From CAWDYA01 sp963806495 (GTDB lineage Bacteria; Acidobacteriota; Polarisedimenticolia; JACPZX01; DASXTC01): a stretch of 64,000 nt of DNA. A model generated the notes under the pieces. The model had not been told where the DNA came from. It worked only from the letters and a program-made list of their open reading frames with translations, and ran no database searches. The position numbers and the translations under genes are program-made. Positions 28,400 to 36,675 of this stretch are shown here, piece by piece. The stretch covers positions 186,001 through 250,000 of the forward strand of contig CAWDYA010000005.1 of assembly GCA_963806495.1 (NCBI GenBank), given 5' to 3'. Positions within the stretch are counted from its first letter, which is position 1; each line of letters begins with the position of its first letter.

Positions 28400-29170
28400 A
28401 TGCTGCTCGTCGTCGACGTCGGCAACACGCACACGGTGTTCGGACTCTACGAGGGCACGGACCTGCGCGCCGACTGGCGGCTGTCCACGCACCAGTCACG
28501 GACATCCGACGAGTGGGCGATCGAGGTGGCCGGCATGGTGTCGCTCAAGGGGGTCGATCGCGCGGCGGTCGATGCGGCCATCCTCTCGTCGGTCGTACCA
28601 CCCGTGACCGGCGTGCTCTCCGACATGATCGAGGACGTGTTCGGGATCAGACCGCTGCTGGTCGGGCCCGGAGTCAAGACCGGCATACGGATCCTCTACG
28701 AGAACCCGCTCGAGGTGGGCGCGGACCGGATCGTCAACGCTGTGGCGGCGTTCGCACGGGTCGGCGGGCCGGCGATCGTGGTGGACTTCGGAACGGCCAC
28801 CACCTTCGACGCGCTGTCGGCGCAGGGCGAGTACATCGGCGGGATCATCGTTCCCGGCCTCCAGATCTCCGCCGACAGCCTCTTTCTGCGCGCCGCCAAG
28901 CTCCCTCGGGTCGAGGTGCGCAAGCCGCCCCGCTTGATCGGACGCAATACGGTGCACAGCATGCAGTCGGGTCTCTACTACGGATACGTCTCGATGATCA
29001 ACGGAGTGCTCGCCCTCATGAAGGCCGAGATGGGAGGAACGCCGCGCGTGATCGTGACAGGCGGGCTGAGCACCTCGCTCGCCCCGGATCTCGCCGGTGT
29101 CGATCTGGTCGACCCCAACCTCACGCTCGAGGGACTGCGGATCATCCACGGCAAGAACGCGCCGACGTGA
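28400..29170 (+). CDS. coaX: Type III pantothenate kinase
   Basis: CoaX phosphorylates pantothenate in the first step of coenzyme A synthesis. The 256-residue protein has the type III motifs: LLVVDVGNTHTVFGLYEG (phosphate loop), WRLSTHQSRTSDEW, GADRIVNAVAAF, IVVDFGTATTFDALS, GGIIVPGLQISADSL and RVIVTGGLST. It sits between birA and the phosphatase fusion, overlapping the latter by four bases (GTGA). The acyl-CoA genes of the window depend on its product. Confidence 0.95.
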   Translation: MLLVVDVGNTHTVFGLYEGTDLRADWRLSTHQSRTSDEWAIEVAGMVSLKGVDRAAVDAAILSSVVPPVTGVLSDMIEDVFGIRPLLVGPGVKTGIRILYENPLEVGADRIVNAVAAFARVGGPAIVVDFGTATTFDALSAQGEYIGGIIVPGLQISADSLFLRAAKLPRVEVRKPPRLIGRNTVHSMQSGLYYGYVSMINGVLALMKAEMGGTPRVIVTGGLSTSLAPDLAGVDLVDPNLTLEGLRIIHGKNAPT

Positions 29171-30297
29171 GAATCCTGTTCGTCTGCACCGCCAACATCC
29201 ACCGGAGCGCTCTGGCGGAGGCGATCCTGCGCGCGCTTGCGCAGGGGGCGGGACGCGATGACGTCGAGGTGGACTCGGCTGGCGTTGCCGGCCTCGACGA
29301 CGAGCCGGCCGCGCCGGGCGCCGTGCGCGCGGCGGCGGCCGGGGGATTCAATCTCTCGCGCCATCGTTCGCGCGCCGTCACGCGGGCGATGCTCCGGGAG
29401 GCCGACATGATCCTCGTGATGGAGCGGGCGCATCGCGATCATCTTGCGGTCCTGGAACCGGATTCGGCGGGTCGTTGCCGGCTGCTCTCGGAGTACGCGC
29501 CGCCCGGCTGCGTCATCGAGCCTCGAGACGATGTGCCTGACGCCGGCATGGACGAGACGGCCACCTTCGAACGAAGCTTCAGCATCGTGAAGCAGTGCGT
29601 GGAAGCACTGTGGAAGGAGCTTCCGCCTCCCCCCGAGGAGATCTACACGCGGAGCATCGAGGAGCGGTTCCGCCGGCACCGTGGAGCGCCCATAGCGCTT
29701 TCTCCGGTCGACTGGGAGACCATCGAACGCTGGTGGGAGTCGGGGGTTCCGCTCTGGCTGGTCCTCACCACGCTCGACGAAGCGTTCTCCAGGAGGAGGC
29801 CGGGGCAGGGGGGACGCCCCCGGAGACTCTCCTGGTTCGTGGACGACATCGACGAGCGGTTCGAAGCGTACCGGAAGGGCCGCGTCACGCCGGGTGAGCA
29901 GGGGGACGCCCCCGCCGGGCGGGCGGACGACGAGGAAGCCCCCTGCCGGATGGCGGCACGGCGTCTCGAAGAGGCCGGCTACCGGGCGGCGGCCGCAGGA
30001 CACGCCCAGGCTGCCGCGCTGCTGAAGGACGCGCGCCGCGAGGTACGGGCCCTCGAGTCCGAGCGGGATCCCGCGGCCCTGATTCGCTCCCTGGACGGTC
30101 TCGAACAACGGCTGCTCACCCGGTTGAGGGATGCGATCGACCCGGCCGAGATGGCCCGACTGCAGGACGAGGCCGCCGACCGGCTCGCCCCGCACCGTGA
30201 GCGAATGTCGCCGGATGCGTTCGAAGCCACCGTGACCCGTCTGGTGGATGGCAGGATCCGCGAAATCTTCTCCCTTCCCAGCCTGACCCAGCCATAG
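29167..30297 (+). CDS. Low-molecular-weight protein tyrosine phosphatase fused to an unknown C-terminal domain
   Basis: Residues 1-150 are a low-molecular-weight phosphatase domain. The phosphate loop CTANIHRS (CX5RS) is at the N-terminus and the general-acid loop is DVPDAGMDETATFERSF. Such enzymes remove phosphate from protein tyrosine or arginine. The second half, to residue 376, begins SPVDWETIERWWESGVPLWL and continues with TTLDEAFSRRRPGQ, then RRLSWFVDDIDERFEAYRKG and several helices. Stand-alone proteins of this WxxxGxPLxxVLxxLDxAF type occur in Acidobacteriota, but I know no function for them. GTG 29167 overlaps the coaX stop. No indel is needed, so the fusion seems real. Confidence 0.75.
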   Translation: MRILFVCTANIHRSALAEAILRALAQGAGRDDVEVDSAGVAGLDDEPAAPGAVRAAAAGGFNLSRHRSRAVTRAMLREADMILVMERAHRDHLAVLEPDSAGRCRLLSEYAPPGCVIEPRDDVPDAGMDETATFERSFSIVKQCVEALWKELPPPPEEIYTRSIEERFRRHRGAPIALSPVDWETIERWWESGVPLWLVLTTLDEAFSRRRPGQGGRPRRLSWFVDDIDERFEAYRKGRVTPGEQGDAPAGRADDEEAPCRMAARRLEEAGYRAAAAGHAQAAALLKDARREVRALESERDPAALIRSLDGLEQRLLTRLRDAIDPAEMARLQDEAADRLAPHRERMSPDAFEATVTRLVDGRIREIFSLPSLTQP

Positions 30298-30304
30298 CGC
30301 AGGT

Positions 30305-30333
30305 TTGACCTCCGCCGCAGCCGCCGGTAAGAT
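30305..30333 (+). promoter_or_regulatory. Sigma-70-type promoter of comEC
   Basis: TTGACC at 30305-30310, 17-base spacer, TAAGAT at 30328-30333, 44 bases before ATG 30377. It begins eight bases after the stop codon of the phosphatase fusion. Confidence 0.55.
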
Positions 30334-30376
30334 CCGCGCCGGACCTTGAGGAGGGCCCTGCGGCGGGCCCACATCC

Positions 30377-32929
30377 ATGCCACGGCGCCCACTCCTCTGG
30401 AGCGCGATCGCCTTCGCGGCGGGCATCCTCTCCCACCCTTCCACGACCGCCATCTGCGCTGACGCCTCCATAGCCGCCGTGTGCTTCGCCGGCGCCGTCC
30501 TGATGATTCGGGCGGCGTCGTCGCGCACGGGCGCGCAGGTGGCAATGGTCCTGCTCGCGGCCGGGTTCTCCATGACGGGACGTGTGGCGGGGCACGCATC
30601 GTCTTTCACCGGCCCCGGGGACGTCGGCCGTATCCTCGCCCTGCATCCGGTGCCGCTGGCCGAGGGCGCAGGGCTCGAGGGACGCCTCGTCCGTGCCTCC
30701 GTCATCGAGAGGGGAGGCATGGGCCCGGCGACGTCCACCCTGGAGATGCTGGTGGATCTCACCGGGATGACGTTGCGCGGCATGCACAGGCCCGTCCGCG
30801 GACGGGTCCGGCTGCGGATGCCGGCGCCCGGGAGTGTCTTGACGCTGCCTCGACGCGGCGCGAGCCTCTCCGTGTGGGCTCGGGTCTTCGCGCCACACTC
30901 CGCGCGAAACCCGGGCGCTTTCGACTACGCTCGGTATCTGGAGGCGCGCGGGATCGACGCGACCGGATTCGTCAAATCGATCCGTCTCCTATCGGTGCGG
31001 GAACCGGCCGTGCTCTCCGTTCGCACTGCGTTGCTGCGGCGCGTCGACCGTCTGCGAGCGCGCCTGCTGGCCGCCATCGATCGAACCTTCCCGCTCACAC
31101 CCTCGGGAAGGCGGGCCGCTGCGGTCGCGTCGGCCCTTCTCCTCGGAAAGCGCGACGGCCTGGAACCCGCCGACAACCTCCTCCTCCAGGAGGCGGGGCT
31201 CTCGCATCTGCTGGCGGTGAGCGGCTTCAACGTCGCGGTGCTCACCGGAGCGCTGCTGCTCGTGCTCCGGCTGGCGGGGGTGGGAACGAGGATGCGGTGC
31301 GCCACGGCGATTCCGGTGCTGTTCCTGTATCTCCTGCTCAACCAGGAGGAGAGCTCGGTCGCGCGGGCGGTCGTCATGGCGGTCGTCTACCTGGCCGGCC
31401 GGATCCTCTGGCGCCGCTGCGATGCGATCAACGGTCTCGCCCTCGCGGCGCTGATCCTGCTGGCCCGCGACCCGGCATGCATCCACGACGCCGGCTTCCA
31501 GCTGACGTTTCTCGCGACGCTCGCGCTGGTGGTGACCCTGCCCGCCTGGGAGAGTACGAGACCGGAAGTCCGACGTGGGTCGCGGCTCCGTGGACGCCTC
31601 CGCCGCTGGATCCGCGGCACCGCAGCCGCCACCCTGGCCGCCACCGCCGTGACGCTTCCGCTCACCGCGCTGCACTTCAACCGTGTGGCGCCCGGAGCGG
31701 TGCCGGCCAACGTGATCGCCTCCCCCATGATGGCGGCCGCCTTCGTGGGCACGCTCTGCCTGGAGGCCGCGGGGCCGTTGCAGGGCCCGCTACCGCCGAT
31801 GATCGCCTCCGTGGTGACGCGTCTGGTCGACGGCTCCTTCGCGGTGGCCCGTCTGGTGACCCGCGTTCCCGCGATGACCTACCGGCGTCCCACGCCTTCG
31901 GCTCCGCTGATCGTCCTCTACTCGCTGGGGATCGCCGCGCTCTCCTCGCGCTCCTGTCCGCGCAGGGGAGTCGTGGCGCTGTCTATGGCTGCCGATTCTG
32001 CTGGTCATGCTGGCCCTCTCGACACGCGAGCCGCTCCGGCCGGGCTGCGGCTGACGGCGTTCGACGTGGGGCAGGGGGAATCCCTGCTGGTGGAGACGCC
32101 GGGAAGAAGCCGGCTGCTGGTGGACGCCGGCGGAGCCTCGCGCGGGGGGTTCGACGTCGGCGAGCGGATCGTGAGCCGGGCGCTCTGGTCGATCGGCATC
32201 GCGAGGGTCGATGTCGTCGCGGTCACCCATCCGGATGACGATCACGCAGGAGGGGCCGCCGCGCTCGTGAAGAACTTCGGTCCGCGTGAGGTCTGGCTCC
32301 CCGCGGGTGCCTCCGCCTGGCGCACACGTCCCGATATCGCCCGTCTTCTCGATGCCGCCGCCGCGTGCGGCGCACGGGTGCGGGTGCTGCAGCGCGGTGA
32401 CGAGGCTCGCCTCGGACTCGCTCTCGTGCGCGTGCTTCACCCGCCCCCCGGTTCTCCGGCCGGGGTGTCGAGCAATGAACGCTCGCTCGTGCTCATGCTG
32501 GAATCGTGCGGCCGTCGCGCGCTGCTCATGGCGGATGCGGGCACGCTCACCGAGAAGGATCTCTCCGGCGCCGACCTCGCCGCGGACCTGCTCAAGGTGG
32601 GACATCATGGCAGCCGTTCGGCGACATCGGCGTCGTTCCTCGGGCACGTCCGGCCGAAAGTGGCGGTCGTTTCGTGCGGGGCGGGAAACCGGTTCGGGCA
32701 TCCGCACCGGATCGTGATCGAACGGCTCGCAGCGTTGCCGGCCAGGATCTGCCGGACCGATCGGCAGGGTGCGGTCAGCGTCACCCTGAAGAAGACGGGG
32801 ACGGTGCTGTCCGCGTCATGCGCCTCCAGGGGACGCGGCTCAGAGGCCCTCGACGGGGAAGGGACGCGGGATGATGCAGAGGATCAGGATCAGCAGGGCC
32901 ACGAAGGCGAGGATGATCCGGCCCCGTGA
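30377..32929 (+). CDS. comEC: DNA internalization-related competence protein ComEC/Rec2
   Basis: ComEC forms the inner-membrane channel for uptake of single-stranded DNA in natural transformation. The 850-residue protein has an N-terminal OB-like domain, the membrane competence domain with LLLGKRDGLEPADNLLLQEA and GLSHLLAVSGFNVAVLTGAL, and a C-terminal metallo-beta-lactamase domain with TAFDVGQGESLLVETPG, THPDDDHAGGAAAL and KVGHHGSRSATSASFL. Near 31982-32044 the frame gives an odd polar segment, while the neighbouring frame encodes a hydrophobic helix (see findings). The end overlaps the convergent M50 gene by 90 bases. No other com genes are visible. Confidence 0.93.
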   Translation: MPRRPLLWSAIAFAAGILSHPSTTAICADASIAAVCFAGAVLMIRAASSRTGAQVAMVLLAAGFSMTGRVAGHASSFTGPGDVGRILALHPVPLAEGAGLEGRLVRASVIERGGMGPATSTLEMLVDLTGMTLRGMHRPVRGRVRLRMPAPGSVLTLPRRGASLSVWARVFAPHSARNPGAFDYARYLEARGIDATGFVKSIRLLSVREPAVLSVRTALLRRVDRLRARLLAAIDRTFPLTPSGRRAAAVASALLLGKRDGLEPADNLLLQEAGLSHLLAVSGFNVAVLTGALLLVLRLAGVGTRMRCATAIPVLFLYLLLNQEESSVARAVVMAVVYLAGRILWRRCDAINGLALAALILLARDPACIHDAGFQLTFLATLALVVTLPAWESTRPEVRRGSRLRGRLRRWIRGTAAATLAATAVTLPLTALHFNRVAPGAVPANVIASPMMAAAFVGTLCLEAAGPLQGPLPPMIASVVTRLVDGSFAVARLVTRVPAMTYRRPTPSAPLIVLYSLGIAALSSRSCPRRGVVALSMAADSAGHAGPLDTRAAPAGLRLTAFDVGQGESLLVETPGRSRLLVDAGGASRGGFDVGERIVSRALWSIGIARVDVVAVTHPDDDHAGGAAALVKNFGPREVWLPAGASAWRTRPDIARLLDAAAACGARVRVLQRGDEARLGLALVRVLHPPPGSPAGVSSNERSLVLMLESCGRRALLMADAGTLTEKDLSGADLAADLLKVGHHGSRSATSASFLGHVRPKVAVVSCGAGNRFGHPHRIVIERLAALPARICRTDRQGAVSVTLKKTGTVLSASCASRGRGSEALDGEGTRDDAEDQDQQGHEGEDDPAP

Positions 32930-33772
32930 CAGCCCGGGCGTCTCGTCCAGCAGCGGGGGATGACGGGGTGTGAAGATCACCAGCAATGCCACCATGAACA
33001 GCCAGCCGGGAAACAGCAGCAGACCCATGGCGAGGAACGCCGCGAGACCGCCCCAGGAAGCGACGCGATGGAACCGCGCCGACAGCGCATAGCAGACATG
33101 CCCACCGTCGAGCTGACCGATCGGGAACAGGTTGATCGCGGTCGCGAGGCACCCTACCCAGCCCGCCATCAGAGGACCCGAGAGCATGATGCTGTAGCCG
33201 TCGGGGACGGGAGGCGAGAGCCATGCGGTGAGTGCCGTGATCAGAAGCGGGTCACCGAGACTCAACGCGTCGGCAGGCGTGGGCACCGGCTGGGCGTACA
33301 GGATGCCGTACACGAGCACCGGGAGCGCGACGCAGAAGCCGGCGAGCGGCCCTGCGACGCCGACGTCGAACAGCACACGGCGATTGGGAATCGGTTCGCG
33401 GATCCGGATGAATGCGCCGAACGTGCCGATCGGAACCGGAAGGCTCGGGATGAAGTAGGGCAGGGAGGCGTCCACGCCGTAGTGACGGCAGGCCAGGTAG
33501 TGGCCCATCTCGTGAACGCCGAGAATCGCGAGAAGACAGAGACTGTACGACAGACCGAACGCCAGGATCCCCTCGTCGAACAGGAGGCGCGGCCCGAGCT
33601 GCAGTGGATCCAGGCCGAGACGTGCCGTCTCCGCGATCGCGCCGCATATTGTCATCGTGTAGAAGCTGGCCAGCAGGAGAGCGAGGTTCAGCAGCCACCA
33701 CGGCGGGCGGGACACGGCCGGCAACGGACGGTGGACGGGCTCGATTGGATCCGGTTCGGGCGAGGCGGGCAT
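32840..33772 (-). CDS. Site-2-type M50 family intramembrane zinc protease
   Basis: A 310-residue multi-pass membrane protein. The zinc motif HExxH lies in LLAILGVHEMGHYLACRHYG in a membrane helix, and the distal aspartate lies in NLFPIGQLDGGHV. A conserved FIPSLPVPIGTFGAFIRIRE segment lies between them. These are the hallmarks of site-2 proteases, which cut membrane-bound regulators. There is no PDZ domain, so it is closer to the short soil-bacterium and cyanobacterial group than to RseP. It is convergent with comEC and divergent from the PEGA gene. Its substrate is unknown. Confidence 0.9.
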   Translation of the reverse strand: MPASPEPDPIEPVHRPLPAVSRPPWWLLNLALLLASFYTMTICGAIAETARLGLDPLQLGPRLLFDEGILAFGLSYSLCLLAILGVHEMGHYLACRHYGVDASLPYFIPSLPVPIGTFGAFIRIREPIPNRRVLFDVGVAGPLAGFCVALPVLVYGILYAQPVPTPADALSLGDPLLITALTAWLSPPVPDGYSIMLSGPLMAGWVGCLATAINLFPIGQLDGGHVCYALSARFHRVASWGGLAAFLAMGLLLFPGWLFMVALLVIFTPRHPPLLDETPGLSRGRIILAFVALLILILCIIPRPFPVEGL

Positions 33773-33876
33773 GCTAGCGGGCGAGTATAGCGGCCGGCCG
33801 GGCGCAGCGCCAACCGGCGCCGAGATACGGCGAAAGGGGCGTGCCGGTGATATGATTGGAGTTGCGAGGTGATCCC

Positions 33877-34785
33877 ATGACTGACATCTTCAAGGCGATT
33901 CGGATCTTGATCCTCTCCTTCGCGCTGGTCGTCACGGGGATTTCCCTGACAGGAGCCGACACGGTACGCGGCCATCACGTGCCGTCGTCCCGTTCGGGCC
34001 ACTCGTCCCACTCCTCGGGCGGCCATCACGGCGGCGGCTACTATCCCCACTACTACCGTTACGGTGTGGGGGTTTCGTACTACTACCTGCCGTACTACTA
34101 CGGCGGCTGGGGCTACTACTGGGGCGCCCCCTATCCGGCCTACTACCCGGCGGCCTACCCTGCGCCCTACTACGCCCGGGATGTCGCCTATCTCGATACC
34201 GACGTCTCGCCGGAGAAGGCCCGGGTCTACCTCGACGGTCAGTTCATGGGGGTGGCGGACGACTTCGACGGGTTCCCCCAGTATCTCGCCGTGGAGCCGG
34301 GCAAGCATGTGGTCCGCTTCGAGATGGAAGGCCGCATGAGCGTCACGCGCACCGTCCAGGTGCCACGTGGCACCGTGCTCGATCTCGATTTCACGCTGCC
34401 GAAGGGAAGCGGCGAGGCACCCTCCTCAAACGGCGACCATGAGATCGTCGTGCCGGAACCGCCCCCGCAGGCAGGCGCGGCCGGTGAGCAGGCGGCGCCT
34501 CAGGAGGAGCCGCAGGGAGCCATCGAGCAGCAGCCCGAGGAAGGGGACCCGGGATTCATCCGTCTGAAGATCACCCCTCCCGACGCCAGCGTCTACATCG
34601 ACGGGAAGTTCGTCGGTTCGGCGGCGACGCTGTCAAGGCTCCATGGAGACATGAGAGTGAAGAGCGGCCCGCACGAGATCGAGGTGGTCCGACCGGGATA
34701 CCGGGCCGCCCGTCGCGAGGTCAGGATCTTCGCGGGAGATCGGATCACGGTGGAGATCGGCCTGGAAACGGAGTCGCGCCCGTGA
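33877..34785 (+). CDS. Secreted PEGA-domain protein with tyrosine-rich region
   Basis: A 302-residue protein with a signal peptide (residues about 5-28). A His/Gly/Ser-rich stretch follows, then a tyrosine-rich segment at about 45-100 with many YY pairs. Two PEGA domains follow: one with DVSPEKARVYLDGQFMGVAD and EPGKHVVRFEMEGR, the other with ITPPDASVYIDGKFVGSAAT and RPGYRAARREVRIFAGDR. Between them is a Pro/Glu/Gln linker. PEGA domains are common in cell-surface proteins of these bacteria. The function is unknown. ATG 33877 follows GAGGTGA. It converges on the HU gene with 16 bases between the stops. Confidence 0.8.
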   Translation: MTDIFKAIRILILSFALVVTGISLTGADTVRGHHVPSSRSGHSSHSSGGHHGGGYYPHYYRYGVGVSYYYLPYYYGGWGYYWGAPYPAYYPAAYPAPYYARDVAYLDTDVSPEKARVYLDGQFMGVADDFDGFPQYLAVEPGKHVVRFEMEGRMSVTRTVQVPRGTVLDLDFTLPKGSGEAPSSNGDHEIVVPEPPPQAGAAGEQAAPQEEPQGAIEQQPEEGDPGFIRLKITPPDASVYIDGKFVGSAATLSRLHGDMRVKSGPHEIEVVRPGYRAARREVRIFAGDRITVEIGLETESRP

Positions 34786-34801
34786 CGTGCGGGGACGCCC
34801 G

Positions 34802-35071
34802 CTAGGCCAGGTTCTTGAAGTTCTTCCCCGGCTTGAATCGAATGGTCCTTCCCGGAGGGATCCTCACCTCCCGGCCCGTCCGAGGATTTCTCCCGATGCC
34901 CTTCTTCCGTGGCTTCACCTGAAAGACGCCGAAGCCACGCAGCTCGATGCGCTCGCCGCGCCTCATCGACTCCTTCATGGCGTCGAGAACGGCCTCCACC
35001 GCGATGACCGCCTTCACTCTCGTGATCTTGGCTTTCTCGGAGACCTGGTTGATGATATCGGCCTTGATCAT
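34802..35071 (-). CDS. HU/IHF family DNA-binding protein
   Basis: An 89-residue histone-like protein that bends DNA and compacts the nucleoid. The N-terminal helix pair is MIKADIINQVSEKAKI; the body has ELRGFGVFQVKPRKK and the arm consensus GRNPRTGREVRIPPGRTIRF. The ending FKPGKNFKNLA is typical. AGGAGG lies before ATG 35071. It has a strong promoter of its own and is one of two HU/IHF genes in the window, the other being next to rpsA. The sequence does not let me choose between HU and IHF. Confidence 0.92.
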   Translation of the reverse strand: MIKADIINQVSEKAKITRVKAVIAVEAVLDAMKESMRRGERIELRGFGVFQVKPRKKGIGRNPRTGREVRIPPGRTIRFKPGKNFKNLA

Positions 35072-35114
35072 CCGTGAACCTCCTTAACATTGCATATCAA
35101 GGACTTAGCGGCGC

Positions 35115-35144
35115 ATTTTAGGGAAAGACCTCACCCAATGTCAA
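35115..35144 (-). promoter_or_regulatory. Sigma-70-type promoter of the HU-like gene
   Basis: On the minus strand, TTGACA (complement of 35139-35144), an 18-base spacer and TAAAAT (complement of 35115-35120), 44 bases before the ATG. This is near consensus. Confidence 0.7.
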
Positions 35145-35203
35145 CAAAATTCTAGGGTTACAGGTTCTCGCCGCCCGGGCGGCATGCTATGGTGCGCCCC
35201 GCC

Positions 35204-36598
35204 ATGCCCATACCCAGGATCGCCATCGTGGGAGCCCCCAACGCGGGCAAGTCCACGCTTTTCAACCGTCTGCTCGGACGGCGCAAGGCGCTGGTCCACG
35301 CGGAGCCTGGGATGACGAGGGATCTCAACGAGGTGGAGGCCGACCTCGAGGGCCGGCGGGTCACGCTGGTGGACACCGGCGGCCTCTTCGCGCCCGGGGA
35401 TTCCATACTCGCGGCTCAGGTGCGCCGTCGCGTGGTGGCCGCCGCCTCGGGCTCCCAGCTCCTGGTCTTTCTCGTGGACGGAAGGCAGGGGCTCACCCCG
35501 CTCGACGAGGAGCTGTCGCGGCTGTTCCGCGGCACGGGGAGGCCGGTGGTCGTCGCGGTCAACAAGCTCGACGTGCCGGGCCGTGAGGAGCCGGCCGCGG
35601 AATTCCACCGCCTCGGCTTCACCTCGCTCGTGCCGGTGTCCGCCGAGCACGGTCTCGGGATAAGCGATCTCATCGACGAGATGGTCCGTCTGCTGCCGGA
35701 GCGGGTATCCGGGCCGGACGAGGAGGAGACACACGACGAGGTCCGACTGGCCATCGCGGGCCGGCCCAATGTCGGGAAGTCGTCCCTGCTGAACGCGCTG
35801 CTCGGCGACGAAAAGGCGATCGTGAGCGAGATTCCCGGCACGACGCGCGATTCGATCGACAGCATCCTGCTCAGCGGCGGGCGCCGCTACCGTATCGTGG
35901 ACACCGCCGGGCTGAGGCGCCGGGGCCGGGTCGAGCGGGGCGCCGAGGCGCTGTCGGCCATGTCGGCGCGGCGCAGCATCGAGCGGGCCGACGTGGCACT
36001 GCTCCTGATGGACGCCACCGAGGCCCCCACGCTGCAGGATCTTCACGTGGCGGGAGTGGCGCGTGATGCGGGACGCCCGCTGATGGTGCTGCTCAACAAG
36101 TGGGACATCATCGAGCGGCGCCGACTCGAGGAGGGGGGCACGGCCGCGCCGGAGGAGCTGATCGCCCGCGTGCGGGGCCGGCTCCGTTTTGCGCCCCACG
36201 CGCCGATCCTCACCATCTCCGCTCTGTCCGGACTCAGGGTGGGCCGCATCCTGCCTACCGTCGACCGGATCCACGCCCAGGCGGTCAGGAAGCTCACCAC
36301 CGGACGCCTCAACAACTGGCTCCGCCGCGCCGTCGCGGCCCATCGACCGCCGGCGGTCCGTGGCAGGGATATGAAGCTCTACTACATGGCCCAGCGGGGC
36401 TTCAATCCCCCGGCATTCGTCGTCTTCACCAACATGGCCGATCCGCCCCACTTTTCCTACCGGAGGTACCTCGATAACAGCCTGCGCGAGACCTTCGAGC
36501 TCTCCCTCACCCCCGTGCTCATCGAGTACCGTGAAAGACCCCGCCGTACGGCCCCGTCCGGGGGCTTACCCAGGAAGCCGCGCAAGCGCCCGGTTTGA
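35204..36598 (+). CDS. der: Ribosome biogenesis GTPase Der
   Basis: Der (EngA) has two GTPase domains in tandem and a KH-like C-terminal domain and helps assemble the 50S subunit. The G1 motifs are GAPNAGKST and GRPNVGKSS, the G3 motifs DTGG and DTAG, and the G4 motifs NKLD and NKWD. The C-terminal part has LNNWLRRAVAAHRPP, KLYYMAQRG and a basic tail. I place the start at ATG 35204; an in-frame ATG at 35189 adds five residues. It is divergent from the HU gene, and its own promoter is not clear. Confidence 0.95.
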   Translation: MPIPRIAIVGAPNAGKSTLFNRLLGRRKALVHAEPGMTRDLNEVEADLEGRRVTLVDTGGLFAPGDSILAAQVRRRVVAAASGSQLLVFLVDGRQGLTPLDEELSRLFRGTGRPVVVAVNKLDVPGREEPAAEFHRLGFTSLVPVSAEHGLGISDLIDEMVRLLPERVSGPDEEETHDEVRLAIAGRPNVGKSSLLNALLGDEKAIVSEIPGTTRDSIDSILLSGGRRYRIVDTAGLRRRGRVERGAEALSAMSARRSIERADVALLLMDATEAPTLQDLHVAGVARDAGRPLMVLLNKWDIIERRRLEEGGTAAPEELIARVRGRLRFAPHAPILTISALSGLRVGRILPTVDRIHAQAVRKLTTGRLNNWLRRAVAAHRPPAVRGRDMKLYYMAQRGFNPPAFVVFTNMADPPHFSYRRYLDNSLRETFELSLTPVLIEYRERPRRTAPSGGLPRKPRKRPV

Positions 36599-36623
36599 CT
36601 CGCCACACAACGGAACATAGATT
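36595..36623 (+). promoter_or_regulatory. Sigma-70-type promoter of the MglA-like GTPase gene
   Basis: TTGACT at 36595-36600, 17-base spacer, TAGATT at 36618-36623, lying across the der stop codon. ATG 36676 is 53 bases downstream with GGAGG before it. Confidence 0.6.
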
Positions 36624-36675
36624 CTCGCCGCGCCGGAAACTGCCGACAAGATCACCCGCTCCCACGGAGGCGTCG

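Noticed and set aside
34786..34801. Bidirectional terminator between the PEGA and HU genes
   Set aside because: Only 16 bases with no clear hairpin and T run.
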